A stretch of DNA of 64,000 bases from JANOZM01 sp031429355 (GTDB lineage: Bacteria; Pseudomonadota; Gammaproteobacteria; Burkholderiales; Burkholderiaceae_E), in assembly GCA_031429355.1 (NCBI GenBank), contig JANOZM010000019.1, positions 1 to 64,000 of the forward strand. Reading direction: 5' to 3'. A program made the translations under genes and the position numbers. Position 1 is the stretch's first letter; every line of letters starts with the position of its first letter. A model generated the notes under the pieces. That model was not told the DNA's origin. It made no database searches and saw only the letters and a program-made list of their open reading frames with translations. This document shows, in pieces, positions 7,941 to 16,588 of the stretch.

Positions 7941-9062
7941 ATGAAATTTACGCCTTGGGATAATCCAATGGAAACCGACGGGTTCGAGTTTATAGAATAT
8001 ACCGCTCCGGATCCAATTGCTTTGGGAAAATTGTTCGAGCAAATGGGGTTTACTGCAATCGCTCGCCATCGGCAAAAACAAGTGACTCTTTACCGACAGG
8101 GAGAGATCAACTTTATCGTTAATGCCGAGCCTGATTCGTTTGCACAACGATTTGCGCGCCAGCATGGCCCGTCAATATGTGCGATAGCCTTTCGGGTAAA
8201 TGATGCGGCCAAAGCCTATCAAAGGGCGTTATCGCTCGGCGCATGGGGGTTTGATAACAAAGCTGGCCCAATGGAATTGAATATTCCTGCTATTAAAGGC
8301 ATTGGAGACTCGTTGATATATTTTGTGGATCGCTGGCGCGGCAAAGGTAATCATGCGGAAGGCTCGGTAGGTAACATTAGTATTTACGACGTTGACTTTG
8401 AGGCTATTCCTGGTGCGGTGGAAGATTCTAAAAGCTCGAACCCTCCAGGGTCTGGTTTAACTTATATCGATCACCTTACGCACAATGTGCATCGCGGACG
8501 AATGAAGGAGTGGGCAGAGTTTTACGAGCGCCTGTTTAACTTTAGGGAGGTTCGCTACTTCGATATTGAAGGAAAAGTAACTGGCTTAAAGTCCAAAGCC
8601 ATGACTAGCCCCTGCGGGAAAATTCGTATTCCTATCAATGAATCAAGTGATGATAAATCGCAAATTGCTGAGTACCTTGATCTGTACCATGGCGAGGGAA
8701 TTCAACACGTAGCACTTGGTACGAATGACATTTACCAATCGGTAACGGAATTACGTGCTCGTAACGTTATTTTTCAAGAGACTATCGCCGCTTACTTCGA
8801 TCTTATTGAAAAGCGCTTACCGGGGCACGGAGAAAAACTTGAAGAATTGCGCAAGCTTGGAATTTTAGTGGATGGGGCGACGCACCTAGGAGCGCCGAAT
8901 GAATTGTTGTTACAGATTTTTACTGCAAATGTAATTGGCCCAATATTTTTTGAAGTAATTCAACGTAAAGGCGATCAAGGTTTTGGCGAGGGGAATTTTA
9001 AAGCGTTGTTTGAATCGATTGAGTTGGATCAAATAAGAAGGGGCGTAGTTTCCGCCCCTTAA
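7941..9062 (+). CDS. hpd: 4-hydroxyphenylpyruvate dioxygenase
   Basis: Converts 4-hydroxyphenylpyruvate to homogentisate in tyrosine catabolism, a non-haem Fe(II) enzyme of the vicinal-oxygen-chelate fold. The 373-residue length is normal. The iron triad is visible: H178 in TYIDHLTHNV, H256 in GIQHVALGTNDI and E338 in IFFEVIQRKG, and the C-terminus GEGNFKALFESIELDQIRRG is family-typical. The ATG at 7941 is used; MET at codon 10 is an alternative. Homogentisate dioxygenase is not in the window, but a fumarylacetoacetate hydrolase-family gene lies at 18576. A terminator hairpin overlaps the stop codon. Confidence 0.95.
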   Translation: MKFTPWDNPMETDGFEFIEYTAPDPIALGKLFEQMGFTAIARHRQKQVTLYRQGEINFIVNAEPDSFAQRFARQHGPSICAIAFRVNDAAKAYQRALSLGAWGFDNKAGPMELNIPAIKGIGDSLIYFVDRWRGKGNHAEGSVGNISIYDVDFEAIPGAVEDSKSSNPPGSGLTYIDHLTHNVHRGRMKEWAEFYERLFNFREVRYFDIEGKVTGLKSKAMTSPCGKIRIPINESSDDKSQIAEYLDLYHGEGIQHVALGTNDIYQSVTELRARNVIFQETIAAYFDLIEKRLPGHGEKLEELRKLGILVDGATHLGAPNELLLQIFTANVIGPIFFEVIQRKGDQGFGEGNFKALFESIELDQIRRGVVSAP

Positions 9063-9067
9063 CTTTT
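9038..9067 (+). terminator. Terminator hairpin overlapping the end of hpd
   Basis: AAGGGGCG (9038-9045) pairs with CGCCCCTT (9053-9060) around a 7-nt loop, followed by AACTTTT. The stem is formed by the last codons of hpd, and its final T begins the TAA stop codon. The U tract is short, so efficiency is uncertain. Confidence 0.6.
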
Positions 9068-9085
9068 CCCAAATTACTACGCTCG

Positions 9086-11095
9086 CTATTTTAGATTTTC
9101 GGCAAGAAAATTTTGCATGCGAGTGTAGTAATCAATACGGTTTTCTGGCATACGAAATCCGTGTCCCTCTTCCTTGTACACAACCCACTCGTGTTTTTTC
9201 CCATGCTTTACCAGCGCGTCACGCATGCGCTCACCATTAATAAGTGGGACACGGCGGTCTCGTAAGCCATACAACATTAACATCGGCGCCTTTATTTTCG
9301 CAGCCTGATCGACTGCATTTCCGGCTGCTAAAACCGCCGCATCAAGCTTAGCGTCTCCAATTATTCGATTAAGTGATCTTTCGGCAGATTTAGAGCGTGA
9401 GAAATCAGTCCATGTGACTTCATTCATGTATTGCGAAGCGGTAACGCCTACGACGTTAATACCGCATTTGTAAAGGTCTGGATCTTTCACTAGTCCCATC
9501 GACACAGCATATCCGCCATAGCTTGCACCAACGATGCAAACTTTATTCTTATCAACTAAGCCTTCTTTGACTAGATGCATTACACCGTCGGTCAAATCAT
9601 CTTGCATAGTTAAGCCCCATTGCTTAAATCCCGCAGCAAAATGAGCGTATCCAAAACCTTTTGTCCCACGAAACTCAGGTTGCATAACCATGTAACCACG
9701 CGACGCAAAAAATTGCGGTTCCGATTGCCAACCAAAGTACTCATTTCGCAGCCAAGGCCCCCCATGGGGATGAAGGACTAGCGGAACAGGTTTTCCGTTA
9801 GTGTTGTTTGGAATCGTAATGTAAGCGCTTATTTTTCGGCCATCTCTAGCGGTGTAGGTGATAAACCGTTGCTCAGCCATTAACTCTTCTTTAATCCATG
9901 GGCGTGTCGAAAAAACTTCCTTCAAGGCCTTCTTGCTAGGCGAATAAACAAAGTACTCACCGGGCTGTCGATCAGAGTATGAAAAAACTAAGAGATCGCC
10001 AGTTTTCCCTAAGCTGCTAAGTCTGTTGACCCGGTTAGGCAAGCTTTTGTCGACAGTATTTTGATAAGTTTGCCAGATCGTACTGAGCCAAATCGTCGTT
10101 TGTTTGTCTAACTCTACGCGGATACCCAGTAATTCTTCGGTATCAATATTACGCAAAATCCTCGGGGTAGCGACACTGGAACCATCAGCTGGCCAACCCA
10201 AATCGAACCTAGGATGTTCGGCAAGGATGTCTGTAATTTTATCGGTCGTTAAATCGTAGCGCGCTATGGCGGTGGTGTCTCTACCGCGGTTTGTTAAGAT
10301 GATTAGTGTGTTGTTATCTTTTTTTTCGGGGTCAAAACTCAGTGGAGCCCAGCCTTGATCATCGCGATCAAATTCGCTTATTGTGACCCAAATACCCGCT
10401 CGCTTTACTTTGACAGAAATTTTTCCAGTGTCATCTTCGTATGTTGTGGCAACGGTGGTTTTTTCATCTTTTGAAACAAGCCAATCGGACACAAAACCCG
10501 GAGAGTCGTTAGTAATTAATACTGATTTTCCTGTTCGAGTGTTTAAACGATAAATATCGCTGCTGTAGATCGAACGTCCTACTTTTCGAGCGTAAATTTC
10601 ATCCTCATCAAACTCTTTACCCACGCGACTAACAAAACCAAATCCTCTATAGATTCCGACGCTTTGATCACTTTGGCCCGTAAGCGAACTCAGTTCTACT
10701 CTGTTTTTACCATCGATGTCGATGGCAAAGAAACCGCTACCAATTTGCTCGCCGGTGCCAGCCTGCCGATCTAACAGGCTGTAAGTAATACGTTTATTAT
10801 TTACCCATGCGATTGCATTCACATCCATATCGTTATAGTGCGCAATTACGCTACCGCTCCCAGTCTCAATATTCCAAATTAGTAAGCCACGGCGCTTACC
10901 TGTGGGAGCAACGGCTGCCAAAAGCTTCCCATCGGGTGAAGCGGTAATACTAGAAAAGGCTGGAAACTGAGTGAATTGATCAATCGGCAAAAGCGCTGAT
11001 TTAGGCGCTTGGGCGAATGCTATTGGCGCGCAGCCTAGGCCAACAATAGAGAGTACGAAGATTAACGCTGCGCGTATCAAGCTGAATCGAGACAT
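9086..11095 (-). CDS. Secreted S9-family prolyl-oligopeptidase-like peptidase (copy 1)
   Basis: An exported serine peptidase. A signal peptide (ALIFVLSIVGLGCAPIAFAQ) is followed by a beta-propeller-like region and a C-terminal alpha/beta-hydrolase domain. The triad is visible: Ser about 525 in GASYGGYA, Asp about 613 in YGLRDRRVP, His about 645 in EEGHGF. Its closest relative is the adjacent gene at 11246, with shared stretches such as VTASQYMNEVTWTDFSRSKS. S9 peptidases of this type cleave short, often proline-containing peptides. Next to a TonB-dependent receptor, it probably trims peptides in the periplasm. Confidence 0.9.
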   Translation of the reverse strand: MSRFSLIRAALIFVLSIVGLGCAPIAFAQAPKSALLPIDQFTQFPAFSSITASPDGKLLAAVAPTGKRRGLLIWNIETGSGSVIAHYNDMDVNAIAWVNNKRITYSLLDRQAGTGEQIGSGFFAIDIDGKNRVELSSLTGQSDQSVGIYRGFGFVSRVGKEFDEDEIYARKVGRSIYSSDIYRLNTRTGKSVLITNDSPGFVSDWLVSKDEKTTVATTYEDDTGKISVKVKRAGIWVTISEFDRDDQGWAPLSFDPEKKDNNTLIILTNRGRDTTAIARYDLTTDKITDILAEHPRFDLGWPADGSSVATPRILRNIDTEELLGIRVELDKQTTIWLSTIWQTYQNTVDKSLPNRVNRLSSLGKTGDLLVFSYSDRQPGEYFVYSPSKKALKEVFSTRPWIKEELMAEQRFITYTARDGRKISAYITIPNNTNGKPVPLVLHPHGGPWLRNEYFGWQSEPQFFASRGYMVMQPEFRGTKGFGYAHFAAGFKQWGLTMQDDLTDGVMHLVKEGLVDKNKVCIVGASYGGYAVSMGLVKDPDLYKCGINVVGVTASQYMNEVTWTDFSRSKSAERSLNRIIGDAKLDAAVLAAGNAVDQAAKIKAPMLMLYGLRDRRVPLINGERMRDALVKHGKKHEWVVYKEEGHGFRMPENRIDYYTRMQNFLAENLK

Positions 11096-11196
11096 AGATA
11101 TGATCCTAGGAACACCGTTACGAGAAATAAATAAATGACTGCCGAGACATAATACCTAATTATGAAAGCTTCTAAATATCTGGCATTTGTACGCGC

Positions 11197-11226
11197 AAAA
11201 AAAGGGCTTCTAAAGATGCCCTTTTT
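11197..11226 (-). terminator. Rho-independent terminator after the upstream S9 peptidase gene
   Basis: Reading leftward, AAAAAGGGC pairs with GCCCTTTTT around a 10-nt loop, followed by a T run. It lies 20 bp downstream of the stop codon of the gene at 11246, so the two peptidase genes need not be cotranscribed. Confidence 0.8.
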
Positions 11227-11245
11227 CAAGACAAATACCCATTCT

Positions 11246-13252
11246 TTAGTTAAGGTTTTCTGCAAGAAAGCGTTGCATTTTGGTGTAATAGTCAAGTCGG
11301 TTTTCTTGAAGCAAGAAACCATGCCCCTCTTCTTTGTACACAATCCATTCGTATTTTTTTCCATGTTTTTGTAGCGCATCACGCATACGCTCACCATTAA
11401 TCAATGGTACTCGCTGGTCTAACAAGCCATAAAACATGATCATTGGTGCTTTTATTTTCTCGGCTTGTGCAACTGCATTACCAGCAGCTAATACAGCACC
11501 ATCCTTTTTAGGGTCACCAACAACGCGGTTGAGGGATTTTTCAGCCGATTTAGATCTCGAGAAATCTGTCCAAGTCACCTCGTTCATATATTGCGAGGCT
11601 GTCACACCGACAACATTTATGCCGCATTTGTATAAATCGGGATCCTTTACTAAACCCATGACAACCGCGTAGCCACCATAACTTCCGCCCGCTATACAAA
11701 CCTTGGATTTATCAACAACCCCTTGCTTAACGAGCGCGGCAACACCGTCGGTTAAATCTTCTTGCATTGCCAGCCCCCATTGCTTAAAGCCGGCCTCATA
11801 GTGCTCGTAACCAAACCCTTGAACACCACGAAACTCGGGCTGGATCACCATGTAACCGCGTGACGCAAAAAATTGAGACTCTGCTTCCCACTCCCAATAC
11901 TCATTGCGTAACCAAGGTCCTCCATGGGGCAAGACTACCAATGGAATTGCCTTCCCAGCGCTTCCGTTGGGAATTGTTAAATAAGCGCTAATTTGACGTC
12001 CATCGCGTGCGGCATAGGTAATGTAACGCCGCTCGGCCATTTGCTCTTCTTTTATCCAAGGTCGAGCAGAAAAGATCTCTTTTATGCTCTTTTTGGACGG
12101 CGAATAAACGAGGTACTCGCCTGGCTGCCGGTCAGAAAAAGATCGTATCAAAATTTCACCAGTATCGCCAAGCCGCGATAAATTGTTAGTTCTGTTTGGG
12201 AAATTTTTATCAATGGTGTTTTGATGGGTTTTCCATTGTGCATCTAACCAAATGGTGGTCTGTTTTTCTAACTGGACACGAATACCTATTAATTTCTTTT
12301 CTTTGGAGTAAATCAAGCTTGGTGGCCGCACTCCCGCGAGTTCCTGCGGCCCCGGCCAGCCAAGGTCAAATCTCGGATGTTCAGCAAGTACTTCAGTGAC
12401 TTTTTTAGTGTTCAAATTGTAGCGAGCTAACGCTGTAGTATTTCGACCGAGATTCGTAATAATAATTAGGCCACGATTATCTGCAACTTCTGGGTCGAAC
12501 TGAATAGGGGTCCATCCTTGATCATCACGATCAAACTCAACTAAAGTAATCCACGCACTATTCTCTTTCGCTTTTACGAATGTTTTGCCTAAGTCGTCAT
12601 CAAACGTAATGGCGATAAACGCCTTATCGTCGGCACTAACTACCCATTCTAAGACCTTTCCTGGCGAGTCCTGAGTAATCAGTTCGGCTTTTTTGGTGCG
12701 TGTATTTAACTTATAAAGATCTCTGCTTTCGCTAGAGCGTCCTTCGCGCGTGGCATAAATATCTTCAGAGTCGGGACCAACAGCGCCAACAAACGTATAC
12801 GCTCGGCTAACACCACTACTAGTTGCGGTACCACCAGTCAATGGGCTTAATTCAACACTGTTTTTACCGTCTGCATCGATAGCATAAAAGCCGCTCCCAA
12901 TTTGCTCACCAAGTCCCGCTTGTAAATCACGCAATGTATAGACTAGCCGAGTATTACTGACCCAGTTAATTGTATTTAAATCCATGTCGTTATAGCGTGC
13001 AACAACATTCGCTTTTCCAGTTTCGATGTCCCAAACTAGTAAACCGCGTCGCTTCCCAGCGGGAGCAACAGCGGCTAGGCGCTTGCCGTCGGGGGAAACA
13101 ACTACGCGATCAAACTGGTTGAACTGAGTGAATTGATTGATTGGCAATAGCTCGGCTTTCACTGGTTGAGCGATGACTGGAGCCGTTAAAGCAAACAAAT
13201 TGCAACTAGAAAATATCGCTAGTGCGAATCGGAAAAATAAGGGGTGTTTCAT
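11246..13252 (-). CDS. Secreted S9-family prolyl-oligopeptidase-like peptidase (copy 2)
   Basis: A paralogue of the gene at 9086, of nearly equal length (668 residues) and alignable end to end. It has a signal peptide (FALAIFSSCNLFALTAPVIAQ), the shared N-terminal motif LLPINQFTQF, and the triad Ser about 524 (GGSYGGYA), Asp about 612 (YGLLDQRVP) and His about 644 (EEGHGF). Divergence is greatest in the propeller (for example residues 130-160), which usually governs substrate access, so the two copies may differ in specificity. It has its own terminator at 11197-11226. Confidence 0.9.
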   Translation of the reverse strand: MKHPLFFRFALAIFSSCNLFALTAPVIAQPVKAELLPINQFTQFNQFDRVVVSPDGKRLAAVAPAGKRRGLLVWDIETGKANVVARYNDMDLNTINWVSNTRLVYTLRDLQAGLGEQIGSGFYAIDADGKNSVELSPLTGGTATSSGVSRAYTFVGAVGPDSEDIYATREGRSSESRDLYKLNTRTKKAELITQDSPGKVLEWVVSADDKAFIAITFDDDLGKTFVKAKENSAWITLVEFDRDDQGWTPIQFDPEVADNRGLIIITNLGRNTTALARYNLNTKKVTEVLAEHPRFDLGWPGPQELAGVRPPSLIYSKEKKLIGIRVQLEKQTTIWLDAQWKTHQNTIDKNFPNRTNNLSRLGDTGEILIRSFSDRQPGEYLVYSPSKKSIKEIFSARPWIKEEQMAERRYITYAARDGRQISAYLTIPNGSAGKAIPLVVLPHGGPWLRNEYWEWEAESQFFASRGYMVIQPEFRGVQGFGYEHYEAGFKQWGLAMQEDLTDGVAALVKQGVVDKSKVCIAGGSYGGYAVVMGLVKDPDLYKCGINVVGVTASQYMNEVTWTDFSRSKSAEKSLNRVVGDPKKDGAVLAAGNAVAQAEKIKAPMIMFYGLLDQRVPLINGERMRDALQKHGKKYEWIVYKEEGHGFLLQENRLDYYTKMQRFLAENLN

Positions 13253-13292
13253 TAGCGCTTAATCCTCTGATAAATAGAGCTTTTAATTATAT

Positions 13293-13327
13293 AAAAAAAT
13301 TGGGCGGAAAATCCGCCCAATTTTTTT
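13293..13327 (-). terminator. Strong, near-symmetric terminator after the TonB-dependent receptor gene
   Basis: ATTGGGCGGA pairs with TCCGCCCAAT around a tiny A-rich loop, flanked by A and T runs on both sides, so it could work in both directions. It separates the receptor gene from the S9 peptidase gene at 13252. Confidence 0.88.
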
Positions 13328-13357
13328 CCGCCCGGGATTACACCCGATTGCTAATGG

Positions 13358-16162
13358 TTACCAGAACTTATAGGTACCGCTTACAATAATGGTGCGTCCA
13401 CGTGGGTTGGTATTTGCAGCGTCGTAGCCAACTTGGAAATAATCTAGCTGATTACTAAACGGTGGATTGCGATCAAACAAATTGGTTACAGAGCCACGCA
13501 ACGTCAGGTTCTTTACACCTTCGTAAACAACGCCTACGTCAAAGGTTTGATAATCACCAACGCGACGACCTTGATTAGAAGGGTTCGAATCTGCATAGCC
13601 ACTTTGCCAGTTAAACGCTGTAAACGCTTCCAACGGCCCTTTTTTCCACAACACCTCTGCACGTTGCTTCCAACGTAAAGTGGTGCCTCCACGAATATAT
13701 TGGCCAACGCTGTTGCCGTTATACAAGGTTTCACCGACGTCTTTTGTAGCTTGATAAGGCAGATATGTTACGTCCCAGTTAATACGGTAATCGCCAGACT
13801 CAGCACTTGGTAATTTTAGCTTCATCGAGAAATCGAGACCCTTCGTCAGTTGATTTCCTAGATTTGCGTAAGTCGCTTGAACATAATCGATAACGGTACG
13901 GTTCGTACTTGGATCGTTCTTTGTAAACACGTCACGTGCAAAAATACTGGTGCTGGTCCGAGTAACCGGATCGAATTTACGAATAAAGTCGTCCAGTTTT
14001 GAATCGGCCGAAATAATACCGATCAAATTTTGCTGACGAATTACAAATGCATCAACTGATAACGACAAATTGCGGGTTGGCTCGAAAAGCATTCCGAATG
14101 TAAACGAGCGTGCCTTCTCAGGTGTTAACGTTGGGTCACCACCTTGCTTGACGGTTAACTGAGCATTGCAATAACGCCCATCCGCCACTACCGCACAACC
14201 ACCACGTACTGAATCATAGTAGGGGTCATCCCAAGTCGCTCCAGTATTAGTTTGCGTTTGAGCCGAGTACAAGTTTTCTAAAGTAGGCGCCCGAAACCCA
14301 GTACCTGCGCTACTACGCATTAGGAACTCTTTGTTAGGTTGCCAACGAATAGCCACTTTCGGGTTAGTTGTGTTTCCAAAATCGCTGTACTTATCGAACC
14401 GGCCAGCAACTAAAGCTTCGATTGACTTAGTGATTGGTATGCTTAATTCACCATACAAGGCTGTAATGCTACGGCTACCTTGTGTTGGCAACTGAGAACC
14501 TGCACCACCGATAATGTCGCCAGTATTTAATACAGCGAGCGGATTATCGTTAAACTTTTCACTGCGACGCTCAATGCCGAGCGCTGCGCCAAACGCACCA
14601 GCTTCGGTTTTCATCAGTTCTTTAGAAATTCGAGCATCAATAACGGTCAGTGATGTGTTGGCTTTACGAACTTCACCTAACACTTGCGTCGCCAACAAAG
14701 CCTGCAGACCTTCGCCAGTATTTGGACCGAACGGATTAATCTTGCCCGCCGCCATCGCTGGAAGTAGCTTGCTTTCGCTAATATAACCGCCTAAATAACT
14801 CTCGGTCGCTTTCGCTTTAGCCGATAACAAACCAACGGTGTAATCCATATTAGCGACTAAACCTTTAGCTTCTAAAACTAACCGGTCTTGGTCCGATTTG
14901 ACGCCGTTCGAACGACCACCCGTTTCAAGAACTCGGTAGTAAAGGTTCAGAGGACGTCCTACTTGTGACGGAAAGTTTGCAGCCAACCATGCTGTGGGGT
15001 AGTACTGGCTTGAAGGGTTTAACAGCAACCGGTCGCCGTTAAATGTGGTGGCTTCAGAAGCTGGTGTCGGCGAAATCGTGAAAACGTATTGATTTTGCGA
15101 CTTTGCATACTCGGCGCTAATTTGGTGATCAGGACCCAAATTCATTGTACCGCGTAAAAAGATCGAGGTGCGTTTTGCGTCTGGAACAATATTAATAACG
15201 CTGGCATAGTCGAAGCGGCAGCGGCCATCAGCATCAGTAATACCGTATGACGCAGGAGGTGAACAACCGTACTGCGATCCACCGGGAATTTGACCGTTAG
15301 CAAGCGTACCAGGCGTTGGAGCAGAACCTGCAGGGCGGTTATAACGTGGGCCGGCTGGACTAAACAAACCCACGCCAGGGATAGATACCGCAGCTGGGAA
15401 CGCATTGCTGCTTAAGCGATTAATGCCTTCGGTAGGAATGAAGGCTGTCTTCGAGAACGAACGCTCGCTCGCTTTGATGCCATCTTGCTTACTATTTGCC
15501 GCCATAGCTGTAAAGTTCCAGCCTTGCGAAGCTAAGTCGCCGATTCCGATCAACATGCTCCCTGTGTGAAAGTCACCAGCTTTTTGAGTTGGGCGTCCAA
15601 TTCCAAGCGTTGCTTGCCCGCCGGTGAAATCTCGGCGAGTGATTAAGTTAATAACGCCTGCAACAGCGTCTGTGCCGTAGAGGTGCGATGCACCATCCCG
15701 CAAGATTTCGATACGCTCGATCGCTTCGATTGGAATGTCGTTCAAGCTGACCGCGCCACCGTCAAATGCATAGATCGACAAACGCCGACCATTTAAGAGC
15801 ACTAAGGTGTTACGTGAGCCTAGAGCGCGCAAAGAAGCGCCGGCAAAACCGGGACGTGCTGCATCACCAAGAGCTTCGGAAATATTGTAGCCACCGCCGT
15901 TGTTTGCAGAAACTTTATCCAGTAGATCGGCCACACTGGTGGCACCTGTGCGGTCAATTTCAGCACGGCGAATAATAGTTACTGGAAGCGCAGATTCGCC
16001 TTCAATACGTTTAATCGACGAACCAGTAATTTCTACGCGTTCAAGTTTTTGTGATTCTGGCGCTGTTTGAGCGGTTGCCGATCCTGCGATCAGCATTCCA
16101 CCCATTGCAGCACTCATCGCGCCAACCAGCGTGCGCAATTTTGCTTTTGTGATGTCTTGCAT
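13358..16162 (-). CDS. TonB-dependent outer-membrane receptor
   Basis: A 934-residue outer-membrane transporter. From the ATG at 16162 (Shine-Dalgarno AGAAGGA) it has a signal peptide ending ATAQTA, a TonB-box-like stretch (LERVEITGSSIKR), a plug domain (LLDKVSANNGGG, LVLLNGRRL, IERIEILRDGASHLYGTDAV, INLITRR) and a long beta-barrel ending in an aromatic residue (YKFW). Such large receptors with a GSSIKR-type N-terminus are frequent in Xanthomonadales-like peptide or glycan uptake systems. The neighbouring S9 peptidases argue for peptides; the ligand is not proven. An in-frame ATG 15 codons upstream lacks a good ribosome site. Confidence 0.92.
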   Translation of the reverse strand: MQDITKAKLRTLVGAMSAAMGGMLIAGSATAQTAPESQKLERVEITGSSIKRIEGESALPVTIIRRAEIDRTGATSVADLLDKVSANNGGGYNISEALGDAARPGFAGASLRALGSRNTLVLLNGRRLSIYAFDGGAVSLNDIPIEAIERIEILRDGASHLYGTDAVAGVINLITRRDFTGGQATLGIGRPTQKAGDFHTGSMLIGIGDLASQGWNFTAMAANSKQDGIKASERSFSKTAFIPTEGINRLSSNAFPAAVSIPGVGLFSPAGPRYNRPAGSAPTPGTLANGQIPGGSQYGCSPPASYGITDADGRCRFDYASVINIVPDAKRTSIFLRGTMNLGPDHQISAEYAKSQNQYVFTISPTPASEATTFNGDRLLLNPSSQYYPTAWLAANFPSQVGRPLNLYYRVLETGGRSNGVKSDQDRLVLEAKGLVANMDYTVGLLSAKAKATESYLGGYISESKLLPAMAAGKINPFGPNTGEGLQALLATQVLGEVRKANTSLTVIDARISKELMKTEAGAFGAALGIERRSEKFNDNPLAVLNTGDIIGGAGSQLPTQGSRSITALYGELSIPITKSIEALVAGRFDKYSDFGNTTNPKVAIRWQPNKEFLMRSSAGTGFRAPTLENLYSAQTQTNTGATWDDPYYDSVRGGCAVVADGRYCNAQLTVKQGGDPTLTPEKARSFTFGMLFEPTRNLSLSVDAFVIRQQNLIGIISADSKLDDFIRKFDPVTRTSTSIFARDVFTKNDPSTNRTVIDYVQATYANLGNQLTKGLDFSMKLKLPSAESGDYRINWDVTYLPYQATKDVGETLYNGNSVGQYIRGGTTLRWKQRAEVLWKKGPLEAFTAFNWQSGYADSNPSNQGRRVGDYQTFDVGVVYEGVKNLTLRGSVTNLFDRNPPFSNQLDYFQVGYDAANTNPRGRTIIVSGTYKFW

Positions 16163-16588
16163 ATTTATCCTTCTTAAGTAATTCGAATTAGTTTGCCTAA
16201 AAAACAAACTTTAATTTTTTTAAAGACCTTGAATTGGTAAAACTTGGCCTAGGACACAAGTTTCACATAACTCGAATCGAGATGCACTAACTTTTGTGTC
16301 TCTAAAAAGAAACATTCTTACAATATGAACTCGCGCACAAAATTAGGTCTCGCGACAAGCTCAATTTTGAAAAAAAAAGCGTCGTAAAGTTTCGTAACCA
16401 ACTGATTTAACAAGCTATCCTCCGTTTTCAAAGTCAAAAAAACAAGTTCTGACAGTTCGAACACTTTGATTTGGACCTTACGCAATTGTTATTATTTTGT
16501 AAGCGCGGCTAAAAGCTGTTGCTATGACGCCAAAGTCACCGATGCATTAGCGTTTAGAAAAGAATTTAAAAAAGGAATTGTTACGCGA
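16163..16588. other. Divergent intergenic region (426 bp)
   Basis: AT-rich spacer between the TonB-dependent receptor gene (leftward) and the MFS gene (rightward). It must hold both promoters, but I cannot assign -35/-10 boxes with confidence. The only structured element seen is the dyad at 16253-16300. The right half is open in the MFS frame, but it lacks a convincing start and reads unlike a membrane protein. Confidence 0.5.
16253..16300 (-). repeat. Long dyad with nested short dyad in the receptor leader
   Basis: GACACAA (16253-16259) pairs with TTGTGTC (16294-16300). Inside lies CTCGA-A-TCGAG (16271-16281). The outer arms are 34 bp apart. It is about 90 bp upstream of the receptor start codon and could be an operator pair or a leader-RNA stem. 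Confidence 0.4.

Noticed and set aside
11077..11397. 106-codon minus-strand frame spanning the gap between the S9 peptidases
   Set aside because: Half of it is an out-of-frame reading of the peptidase C-terminus (similar words in the wrong frame) and the rest crosses a terminator.
16466..16588. N-terminal extension of the MFS transporter
   Set aside because: Upstream codons are not membrane-like and the family N-terminus begins at 16589.
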